From Candidatus Caccoplasma merdavium (GTDB lineage Bacteria > Bacteroidota > Bacteroidia > Bacteroidales > UBA11471): 64,000 nt of DNA. The DNA is taken from assembly GCA_018715595.1 (NCBI GenBank), contig DVLI01000017.1:62001-126000 (forward strand), in the 5' to 3' direction. Each line of letters opens with the position of its first letter. The stretch's first letter is position 1. The position numbers were made by a program, and so were the translations under genes. The notes under the pieces are model-generated. The model saw only the letters and a list, made by a program, of their open reading frames with translations, did no database searches and was not told the origin of the DNA. Positions 1-8,150 of this stretch are shown piece by piece.

Positions 1-2382
1 CAGGTGGAATTCATCGGCCAGTATGGCGTGGACCTCAACCAGTCGAAACTCCCCACACTCAATGTCAAGGACTATAAAAATTATGTATCGGCACTTGGCC
101 TCACCGACGGGTCTTATGAAGACATGGACGATTTGCTCGTAGATTTCCCCTACCTCTCGCAAGACCCCTCGGTCTATGTCAATCCTCATCTTTATACCAA
201 CGACACCGATTGGCAGGACGAGATTTATTCGCCGGGCTTCGTTACCGACAATACCTTGAAAATCAAAGGTGGTGACGCTATTGCCAAATATGACCTTTCG
301 GTAGGTTACAAACGTAAGGAGGGTCAGGTGAAAAATACCGACTACAACCGTTATTACGCTCGTTTGAATTCCGATATCAACCTGAGCCGTAACCTTGTCT
401 TCACCTCTTCGCTCTCGTTGGCCTATATCAACAGCAACTTGCAGGAGCAGGGTCTTTCGCGCGAAACCAATCCGCTCCTTGCCGCCCTGCGCAAAGCTCC
501 CATGCTTTCGCCTTATCAAATCGATGACGACGGCAAGATGCTGCCCGAATACGCTCCCGTGCGCAACGATACCGGCCTTGTGGTTACCAACAATGCCGTC
601 TCGAACCCCCTCTCGCTCGTCGACAACGTGCGTGCCAAAAACACCATCTATGACGTGCAGGCGCTCTTCGGCCTCAATGGCAAAATCAAAGACCATTGGA
701 CTCTCGGTGTGACGGCCGGCCTTTACTATTACAAGAAAAACGAGTCGGTGTTTATCCCCGGTGTGACCGAGCAAAGCATCATGCCCTTGCAAAACGGTCT
801 GGCCGAGAATACCTCTCGCGATGGTGAAACCGAGTTGCGTAACTTCTATTTCGCCGCCCGTGCCGGTTATGACCAGACATTCTCGGGCATGCACAACCTT
901 AAGGGTTCGCTCGGTGTCCAGTCGGCCATCAACAGTTCCGAGTATGATTATGCACAAGGTATCAACTCGGCCAACGACTACTATTACCTGCTCGGTAATT
1001 CCAGTTCGAATGTGGGTCGTGTCGTATCGGGTTACATCGACAAGTTCAACTGGGTGAATATCAACGCCAACCTCAACTATACCTACAACCACTTGGTAGG
1101 TGTGGGTGTGACCTTGGCGTCGGACTATGCCTCGTCGTTCGGCAGCGATGCCCCGGCCATGGCGGTGTTCCCCTCGGTCAATGCCGCATTCTATGCCAAG
1201 AATGCTCCCGGCGTGCGTGACGTCGACTTCATCAACCAGTTGACCCTCCGTGCCGAGTATGTGACCACCGGTAACAGCCGTTTCTCGTCGAGCCTCAGCA
1301 AATATGCCTATTCGCAATCGTCTTTCCGTGCCCTCTCGGGTCTCGTGCGTGCCGGTATCGCCAATACCGACCTCAAATGGGAAACCGACCGTACGTTTGA
1401 CGTGGGAGTCGATTTCTCCATGTGGAACAACCGCATCGACGCTTCGATCGATTACTACAATGGCAAAACCAGCGACGTGATCATGTTGCGTGGCATCTCC
1501 TCTGTATTCGGAACCAGTTCGATGTATGACAACATCGGTACGCTGAAAAACGAAGGCGTTGAAGTAGGATTCCAGTTTGCTCCCGTTTATACCAAGAACT
1601 TCCAATGGTACATCGGCGCAACTCTTGCCCATAACAAGAACCGCCTTACCTCACTTGACGGCAATGCCAGCATCATCACCGAGATGAGCGACGGCTCCGC
1701 CATCATTTCCGAAGTAGGCCAGCCTTTGTACAGTTTCTACGGTTATGAGACCGCCGGCGTATTCGCCACCGATGAAGAAGCCGCTGCCGCCAACCTCACC
1801 ACTCCGGCAGGTGTTGCCTTCGGTGCCGGCGACATGCACTTTGTCGACCAGGACGGCAATGGTATCATCGACGAGAAAGACCGTGTGAACCTGGGTAGCG
1901 CCGATCCCAAAATTTTCGGTAACATCTACACCACGTTGCGGTACAAAAACTTTGAACTCTCGGTGAACTTCGGTTACAGCCAGGGCAACATGGCCTACAA
2001 TGCCGTGCGCCGCATCGGCGAGAGCATGAGCGACTATGGCAACCAGCTCTCTTCGACCAACCGCCGCTGGCAAAGCAACGGTGACGTGACGACCATGCCT
2101 CGCGCCACCTATGGCGACCCGATGGAAAACAACCGCTTCTCCGACCGTTGGATTGAAGATGCCTCCTACCTCAAACTCAAAGAAATCTATGTAAGCTACA
2201 AATTCAATTTCTTGAGAGGTACCACCATCTTTGCTTCGGCCGAGAATGTTTGCACCTTTACCAAGTATCTGGGTCTCGACCCCGAAACTTATTATTCCTA
2301 CGACTCATCGATGCGCGGATTCGACTATGGAAAGATTTCGCTGCCGCGTTCATTCAAAGTCGGTGTTAAGCTCGAATTCTAA
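1..2382 (+). CDS. SusC-family TonB-dependent outer-membrane transporter, C-terminal part
   Basis: The frame is open from the first base, so the gene is cut by the window edge; the GTG at position 4 is not a credible start. About 793 residues remain, of the roughly 1000 usual for SusC proteins. Missing are the signal peptide, the carboxypeptidase-like N-domain and most of the plug. What remains is beta-barrel sequence with alternating aromatic strands (YDLSVGYKRKEGQ, YYARLNSDINLSRNL) and the usual SusC ending in an aromatic residue (FKVGVKLEF). It should form the outer-membrane channel that, with the SusD protein 21 nt downstream, imports oligosaccharides. The substrate cannot be read from this part; pectic glycans are a guess from other genes in the window. 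Confidence 0.93.
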   Translation, partial: QVEFIGQYGVDLNQSKLPTLNVKDYKNYVSALGLTDGSYEDMDDLLVDFPYLSQDPSVYVNPHLYTNDTDWQDEIYSPGFVTDNTLKIKGGDAIAKYDLSVGYKRKEGQVKNTDYNRYYARLNSDINLSRNLVFTSSLSLAYINSNLQEQGLSRETNPLLAALRKAPMLSPYQIDDDGKMLPEYAPVRNDTGLVVTNNAVSNPLSLVDNVRAKNTIYDVQALFGLNGKIKDHWTLGVTAGLYYYKKNESVFIPGVTEQSIMPLQNGLAENTSRDGETELRNFYFAARAGYDQTFSGMHNLKGSLGVQSAINSSEYDYAQGINSANDYYYLLGNSSSNVGRVVSGYIDKFNWVNINANLNYTYNHLVGVGVTLASDYASSFGSDAPAMAVFPSVNAAFYAKNAPGVRDVDFINQLTLRAEYVTTGNSRFSSSLSKYAYSQSSFRALSGLVRAGIANTDLKWETDRTFDVGVDFSMWNNRIDASIDYYNGKTSDVIMLRGISSVFGTSSMYDNIGTLKNEGVEVGFQFAPVYTKNFQWYIGATLAHNKNRLTSLDGNASIITEMSDGSAIISEVGQPLYSFYGYETAGVFATDEEAAAANLTTPAGVAFGAGDMHFVDQDGNGIIDEKDRVNLGSADPKIFGNIYTTLRYKNFELSVNFGYSQGNMAYNAVRRIGESMSDYGNQLSSTNRRWQSNGDVTTMPRATYGDPMENNRFSDRWIEDASYLKLKEIYVSYKFNFLRGTTIFASAENVCTFTKYLGLDPETYYSYDSSMRGFDYGKISLPRSFKVGVKLEF

Positions 2383-2403
2383 CCTCTAAGTGAATTTAAG
2401 ATT

Positions 2404-4167
2404 ATGAAAAATATCATCAACAAATTTACAGCTGCTATTGTCGCCTCGCTCCTTTTGGTGTCGTGTACCGACGATACCACCGACGTGCTCGACGAAAGCA
2501 CATATCCCCAGACCATATCCGAGCTTTACGCCGGTTTGTGGGGCTGTGCCTCAACGGTAGCCGATGTGGCCGACCAGGCTTTGATTATCGAGGCGCTCCG
2601 CGGCAATTTGGCGCAGCCTACCTCGAATGCCGGTACCGAGTTGTGGGATATTTACGAATACCGCGACCTCAACGGCAATTCTCTTGTCGACCCTGCCGGT
2701 TATTACCGCATCATCATGAATGTCAACGATTATGTGGCTCATGTCAATGCATTCCGTCAGGAAAACCCCACCGCCCTCAACTTCGAGGAGATGTATGGCG
2801 TTTCTTTCGACATGTATATCTCCACCGCTATCCGTTACAAGGTGTGGGCCTACTTGATGCTGGGCAAAATCTACGGTGAGGCCGTCTATTTCGACGACCC
2901 CTTGAAAGAGTACCAGGATATAAAGAACTATCCGACGCTCAACTTCGAACAAATCATCGAGAAATGCATGCAGCTGATGACTACCGGCATGTACGGCGTT
3001 GACGGTATGCAGATGACCCGTTGGAGAACATTCCTTTTCCCCTCCACAACCGGTGAAGAAGAAGGTCTGATGCGTTATGACCGTTACCAGTTCACGCCCT
3101 ATACCCTCTTGGCCGAGCTCTATTTGTGGAAAGCTGCGTTGTCGCCCAATCCCAATGATTACAAGCAGGCCGCCATCAACGCCATGACCGAAATCACCAA
3201 CGGTGGTTACACCTCGGGCGCAGAGAACTATCTGTTGAGCTTGCGTGGTGCTTATGGCTCAAACTTCAAGAATGCCATACATACTTATTATCGTTGGGAA
3301 GATGTAACGATGGCTTCGTACAATCCTCGTGTAGGTGAGTCGAACCGCCTCGAAGATTATGCTTCGAACGTTGCTCCATACAGTTATTATGTCATGCCTA
3401 CCGATGATGCCAGAGCCCGTTTCGACACCACCTACATCGCCAACAGCGACCAGCAGTACCGCGATAACCGCGGAAGTGGAAGAACCTTTTCAGAGGCAAC
3501 TCCCGGGCAATATGTCCTGACAAAATGGATTAACGGTTCGTCGCAAACGTCCGAAACCATTATCGCCATTTACCGTGCGTCTAACTTGCATCTCATGCTT
3601 TGCGAAGCATTGTCGGGCGTAGCTCGTTTCACGACCGATGAAACTCAACGCCATGCCCTTATCGAGGCCGCCTTGGCCCTCATCAATGGCGGTATAGGTT
3701 CTTATTGGAACGCCTCGACCGGTGCGTATGCCGAAGATTCTTGCTTCGATATACTCTATGACATATTCGGTAAGGGCAGTACGGCATCTCCTTATTTGGC
3801 CAACCTCTACCGGGGCGGCACCCACGAAAATAGTGCGTCGCAATACATCAACCGCGGCGTGCGCGGGCGTGTCGACATGCTCTATGTGGGCGACAGCATT
3901 TTGGTGAAAGACGAGTTGACCAACGATTATCTCTATACTCCCGAACAGCAGTGCTGGAAACTCGATTCGCTCATCGCCGAAGAGAATTTCTTCGAGCTTT
4001 CGGGTGAAGGCCACGTCATGTTCACGATGCACCGCATCAAACGTTCTTATGCCGGAGCACACGATGACTTCTTCATCGATTGGATGGCCGGCGGCCGTGC
4101 CGCTGCGGCCGGTGCCTTGGCCAGTGAAGACGGTTGGTTCGTCGGGTATGACTTGAAAGGTAACTGA
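2404..4167 (+). CDS. SusD/RagB-family glycan-binding lipoprotein
   Basis: 587 residues. The N-terminus is a lipoprotein signal with a lipobox LLVSC about 20 residues in, so the mature protein is probably lipid-anchored and displayed at the cell surface. The following text (DVLDESTYPQTISELYAGLWG) and the helical, tryptophan- and tyrosine-rich body (IRYKVWAYLMLGKIYGEAV, YTLLAELYLWKAALS) are typical of SusD TPR-like proteins. In this family the protein caps the partner SusC barrel and captures the glycan. It lies directly after the susC gene and is followed by a strong terminator, so susC-susD form the end of a transcript. Substrate not determinable. Confidence 0.93.
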   Translation: MKNIINKFTAAIVASLLLVSCTDDTTDVLDESTYPQTISELYAGLWGCASTVADVADQALIIEALRGNLAQPTSNAGTELWDIYEYRDLNGNSLVDPAGYYRIIMNVNDYVAHVNAFRQENPTALNFEEMYGVSFDMYISTAIRYKVWAYLMLGKIYGEAVYFDDPLKEYQDIKNYPTLNFEQIIEKCMQLMTTGMYGVDGMQMTRWRTFLFPSTTGEEEGLMRYDRYQFTPYTLLAELYLWKAALSPNPNDYKQAAINAMTEITNGGYTSGAENYLLSLRGAYGSNFKNAIHTYYRWEDVTMASYNPRVGESNRLEDYASNVAPYSYYVMPTDDARARFDTTYIANSDQQYRDNRGSGRTFSEATPGQYVLTKWINGSSQTSETIIAIYRASNLHLMLCEALSGVARFTTDETQRHALIEAALALINGGIGSYWNASTGAYAEDSCFDILYDIFGKGSTASPYLANLYRGGTHENSASQYINRGVRGRVDMLYVGDSILVKDELTNDYLYTPEQQCWKLDSLIAEENFFELSGEGHVMFTMHRIKRSYAGAHDDFFIDWMAGGRAAAAGALASEDGWFVGYDLKGN

Positions 4168-4191
4168 TGCCGGTTGTCATCATCTGAGTAC

Positions 4192-4238
4192 AGTGACCGA
4201 AGCAAGTATCTTCCTGCTTCGGTCACTTGTGTTTTTTT
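4192..4238 (+). terminator. Rho-independent terminator after susD
   Basis: A perfect 13-bp stem (AGTGACCGAAGCA, 4192-4204, pairing with 4215-4227), a 10-nt loop and a T-run at 4232-4238. It separates the susCD transcript from the next gene, which therefore either depends on read-through or has its own promoter. Confidence 0.85.
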
Positions 4239-4266
4239 GAAATCCCAATAAACTTTTTTTTACATT

Positions 4267-7200
4267 ATGCGTATATCTCGTTTATTCTTTTCGGCGCTGT
4301 TGGCTGCTGCCTGCCTTGTTCCCGCTCAGGCACAGCTCTTCACTTCTTCCGACTCGAAGCGCACCGCTCCCGGCCAAAGCCGCACGTTGCGTTATCAGCC
4401 CGACGGGGAAGATTTTGTCATCGTCAACGGCAATCGCAAGTTTACGCGGGCACTGTATGGTTCCAATACCGGCTTCCGCCTCGAAACAAGCGACGTGCCC
4501 GAGTTTGCCCTTTACATGCCCCGCATGGGCGGAAACCTCTCTCTCGGAGTTATCGTAGGCGAGAAAAGCCTGTGGCTCAACAACGCCGAGCGCATCGAGG
4601 CTCGTTACAGTGCGGGACGTCGCATCTACACCATTACCGACCCGCTTTTGGAAAATGGTTCGCTCGTGATTACGGCGTTGGCCCTGTATGAGGCCGACGG
4701 TATGATGCTCCAAGTCGAAGGCCGCAAGCTCCCGTCGGGAACCCAACTCGTCTGGCTCTATGGCGGAGCCACCAACAAACGGTTCAGCCGCGAAGGCGAC
4801 ATGGGAGTCGATGCACCCGATTGTTTCGACCTCAAAGCCGACTATTGCACCAATAACGTCTACCGCCTGCGTCAAGACGGATTCGATATTTGGTATGGAA
4901 CCTCGCGCGAGACGATACAGGAGTTCCTGGCCGGCAAGAATCCCGAGACCGGCAAGAATCCGGTGTGTCACCTTACGGCACTTGTCCCCGACGGAGCCTC
5001 TCAGTTGGTGGGCGATGCCACGGCTCGCACCACTCCGCTGGCATTGCGGCAAGCTCCTGCTTCCGATAAATATCCCGTCGTGTCGGGAACCGTTGCCTTG
5101 GGCAAGAAACCGGCCTACATAGCGATATACAATCCCGAGACCGCACCTTCGTCATGGAGCTATGACGACTTGGCGGCATGTTACGACCGTGCCGACAAGA
5201 GCCGTGCCGAAGTCGCTTCGACGGTGAAAATAACCACCCCCGACCCCTATTTCAACACCCTTGGGCCGGCATTGAGCCTGGCCGCCGACGGTATTTGGGA
5301 TTCGTCATACAAGGTGTGGATGCATGGCGCCATTGGTTGGCGCATGCCGCTCAACGGTTGGCGCGCCGCTTATACGGGCGATGCCATCGGTCGTCATGAC
5401 CGCGCCCGTGAACACTTCGACGGGTATGCGGCTTCGCAAGTGACCGATGTAGAGCCGGTCTTGCCGCACCCGGCACAAGACAGTGCCCTCAACTTGGCCC
5501 GTTCGTTGAAGAAGTGGGGAACCCCCATGTATAGCAACGGTTACATCTCCCGCTATCCCAACCGCAAGAACGTCATGCACCATTATGACATGAACCTTTG
5601 CTACATCGACGAACTCCTGTGGCACTTCAACTGGACGGGCGACATGGACTATGTGCGTCGCATGTGGCCGGTGTTGACGGCTCATCTCGCTTGGGAGAAA
5701 CGTAATTTCGACCCCGACGACGACGGCCTCTATGATGCCTATTGCTGTATATGGGCCAGCGACGCGCTCCAATACAACAGCGGCGGTGTCACCCATTCGT
5801 CGGCCTACAATTACCGCGCCAATAAAATGGCTGCCGAGATTGCCGAAAAGATAGGAGAGGACCCTGCTCCTTATCGCCAGGAAGCCGAGAAGATACTCCA
5901 AGCCATCAACAACAACCTGTGGCTTGCCGACAAGGGGCATTGGGCCGAGTACAAGGATTTCATGGGATTGAAGCGGGTGCACCCCGATGCTGCCATCTGG
6001 ACGGTGTACCATGCCATCGACTCTGAGATTCATGACGACTTCCAGTCGTGGCAGGCCACCCGTTATGTCGATACCGAGATTCCTCATGTCCCGGTTATCG
6101 CCGAGGGTCTCGACCGGGACGATTATGCGACGATAGCCACGACAACCTGGTTGCCCTATGTGTGGTCGATCAACAATGTGGCTTTTGCCGAGGTGATGCA
6201 CACCGCTTTGGCTTACTGGCAGAGCGGTCGCAGCGACGAAGCCTTCCATCTCTTCAAGAGTTCGATTCTCGACGGCATGTATCTCGGCGGCAGTCCCGGA
6301 AACTTCGGTCAGATAAGTACCTATGATGCGGCTCGCGGAGAGTGTTACCGTGACTTCGGCGACCCGGTGGGTGTCGCATCGCGGGCTCTTGTGCAAGGTC
6401 TTTTCGGAATCCTCCCCGACATGATGAACGATCGGGTCGTGTTGCGTCCCGGATTCCCCTCGGAATGGGAATCGGCTTCGTTCGAGACCTCCGATATTAC
6501 CTATGACTTCAAACGAAAAGGCAACAAGGATACCTATAAAGTACAACTCCGCTTCGAGCGTCCTGCCACATTGTCTTTGCAAATAAAGGCTCGACGCGAT
6601 AAAATCGCGTCGGTGAAGGTCAACGGCAAGAAAACCTCCTGGTCGCTGAAAGAGAACAGTGTGGGTGTGCCTCAAATCGAGATTGTTGCCCAACCGGCAC
6701 CGTCGAATAAAATCGAAATCGTCTGGGCCGGCAAGCCCCTGTCTCAGCCCGAGTATGACACCTTGGCTGTCGTTGGCTCGCGATGGAAACTCTCCTTGCC
6801 ATTGAGCGCACGGCTCATGGAGGTGCGTGATGAGCAGAAGCTCCTTTCCCAAACCCGCTGGGAGGCTCATTCCCTTTCGGCCGTTATCCGTGAGAATTTG
6901 GGCGAACGCACCCTTTTCCTCAAATTGGTTCAGGGAGATATGGCGTGGTGGCAACCGGTTCCCGTTACCGTGACACAGCCGGTGACGCTGGCTTCTTCGA
7001 CGACCGAGGGATATGCCCTCTCTTTCGCCTTGGCCAACCACACCGATAAACCTCTCGCGCTGAGATGCCTTGTCAATCCCGGACGTCATGAGTATGAGCA
7101 GGTGGTCGAAATCCCTGCCCACGGCGTGTCGGCCGAGGTACTTGTCCCGGCCTCGTGCGCCGAACCGGGCAGCAACACCCTGATAGCCTACGATGCTAAA

Positions 7201-7980
7201 AATCAGGAGATGGCCCGTTTCAACTGCATCAACTGGGAGGTGAAAAATTCCCACACGTTGCGTTATGAGACGGTCGACCTCGACAGTAGTATGAACGCCC
7301 GGGTGACCGATATTTTCGAAAACCGCTACTTGTCGCCGCGTTCACCCTACACGACGTTGCAAGTACCGGCACAAGGTATCGGTGAGTGGTGTCACCCAAA
7401 AGCCTTTGCCGAAATCGATGACAGCGGATTGTGCCGTGTCGCCTCGGGCGATGTGCTCGATACCCCGATGGGTGTTCCTTTCCGTGTGAAACAAGACACG
7501 ACGGCCCGCAATATCATCTTTACCACGCGTTGGGACAATTATCCCGACTCGGTAAGCGTGCCCCTTTCGGGAAAAGCCTCCCGGGCCTACCTGCTCATGG
7601 CCGGTTCGACCAACCACATGCAGTGCCACATGACCAACGGGCTGGTAACGGTTACTTATACCGACGGTACGACGTCGACCCTACCGCTCATCAATCCCGA
7701 GACCTGGTGCCCCATCGACCAGGACTTCTATGTCGACGGCCAGGCGTTCCGTCTCCAAGCACCGCGTCCCTACCGCGTCCTCTTGAAGAGCGGAATCATT
7801 ACCCGCGATGTGGAGTCTCTCCTCAAATTCCGGGGAGCCGATGGCCGTAACATTCCCGGTGGAGCTGCCGTGATACTCGATTTGCCGCTCGATGCCACCC
7901 GCACGTTGCAAAGCCTGACGCTCTCGGCCGTGTCGACCGAAGTGGTGATAGGGCTCATGGCTGTTACGCTCGAACGATAA
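4267..7980 (+). CDS. Large secreted six-hairpin glycosidase-like protein (DUF4450-type)
   Basis: 1237 residues. A signal peptide ends near AQA-QL (residue 22). Residues about 25-320 form a beta-rich N-terminal region with the pattern RALYGSNTGFR and FALYMPRMGGNL, which I associate from memory with the DUF4450 family of Bacteroidetes PUL proteins. Residues about 328-735 read as an (alpha/alpha)6 barrel (WMHGAIGWRMPLNGWRAAYTG, HHYDMNLCYIDELLWHFNWTGD, DPDDDGLYDAYCCIWASD), the fold of several glycoside hydrolase families including rhamnosidase and glucuronidase types. About 500 further residues are beta-sandwich. It follows susCD, consistent with a periplasmic or surface glycosidase of that locus. 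Catalytic residues and substrate cannot be assigned; acidic residues in the DPDDDG and ASDA loops are candidates. Confidence 0.7.
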   Translation: MRISRLFFSALLAAACLVPAQAQLFTSSDSKRTAPGQSRTLRYQPDGEDFVIVNGNRKFTRALYGSNTGFRLETSDVPEFALYMPRMGGNLSLGVIVGEKSLWLNNAERIEARYSAGRRIYTITDPLLENGSLVITALALYEADGMMLQVEGRKLPSGTQLVWLYGGATNKRFSREGDMGVDAPDCFDLKADYCTNNVYRLRQDGFDIWYGTSRETIQEFLAGKNPETGKNPVCHLTALVPDGASQLVGDATARTTPLALRQAPASDKYPVVSGTVALGKKPAYIAIYNPETAPSSWSYDDLAACYDRADKSRAEVASTVKITTPDPYFNTLGPALSLAADGIWDSSYKVWMHGAIGWRMPLNGWRAAYTGDAIGRHDRAREHFDGYAASQVTDVEPVLPHPAQDSALNLARSLKKWGTPMYSNGYISRYPNRKNVMHHYDMNLCYIDELLWHFNWTGDMDYVRRMWPVLTAHLAWEKRNFDPDDDGLYDAYCCIWASDALQYNSGGVTHSSAYNYRANKMAAEIAEKIGEDPAPYRQEAEKILQAINNNLWLADKGHWAEYKDFMGLKRVHPDAAIWTVYHAIDSEIHDDFQSWQATRYVDTEIPHVPVIAEGLDRDDYATIATTTWLPYVWSINNVAFAEVMHTALAYWQSGRSDEAFHLFKSSILDGMYLGGSPGNFGQISTYDAARGECYRDFGDPVGVASRALVQGLFGILPDMMNDRVVLRPGFPSEWESASFETSDITYDFKRKGNKDTYKVQLRFERPATLSLQIKARRDKIASVKVNGKKTSWSLKENSVGVPQIEIVAQPAPSNKIEIVWAGKPLSQPEYDTLAVVGSRWKLSLPLSARLMEVRDEQKLLSQTRWEAHSLSAVIRENLGERTLFLKLVQGDMAWWQPVPVTVTQPVTLASSTTEGYALSFALANHTDKPLALRCLVNPGRHEYEQVVEIPAHGVSAEVLVPASCAEPGSNTLIAYDAKNQEMARFNCINWEVKNSHTLRYETVDLDSSMNARVTDIFENRYLSPRSPYTTLQVPAQGIGEWCHPKAFAEIDDSGLCRVASGDVLDTPMGVPFRVKQDTTARNIIFTTRWDNYPDSVSVPLSGKASRAYLLMAGSTNHMQCHMTNGLVTVTYTDGTTSTLPLINPETWCPIDQDFYVDGQAFRLQAPRPYRVLLKSGIITRDVESLLKFRGADGRNIPGGAAVILDLPLDATRTLQSLTLSAVSTEVVIGLMAVTLER

Positions 7981-8035
7981 TCGTTTTTTTAACAACTCTT
8001 ATCGTGATGCACTGTTAAATTTAATGCGATATTCG

Positions 8036-8043
8036 TATCTTTG
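8036..8043 (+). promoter_or_regulatory. Bacteroidetes -7 box upstream of the M16 protease gene
   Basis: TATCTTTG, a perfect match to the TAnnTTTG -7 consensus. No good TTTG -33 box sits 19-21 nt upstream. Initiation would be near 8050, giving a leader of about 100 nt that starts at the hairpin 8049-8096. Confidence 0.55.
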
Positions 8044-8048
8044 AGCAC

Positions 8049-8096
8049 AAAAAGAGGGAGCATACAGAGATTTATCTCTCGTATCTTCCTCTTTTT
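8049..8096 (+). other. Long imperfect stem-loop in the M16 protease leader
   Basis: Outer stem AAAAAGAGG (8049-8057) pairs with 8088-8096. A GA/TT stretch and a 5-nt internal loop follow, then the inner stem AGAGAT/ATCTCT (8066-8071 with 8074-8079). A T-rich stretch follows at 8091-8107. It could be a leader structure, or a terminator of the upstream gene overlapping the new start site. Confidence 0.6.
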
Positions 8097-8150
8097 GAGT
8101 GTTTTTTATAAACGAGATACGAAAAGACAAACCATTAAAAATAAACCGAT

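Noticed and set aside
2463-2879. Out-of-frame 138-codon frame inside susD
   Set aside because: Alternative frame of a well-supported gene with an arginine-rich, structureless translation.
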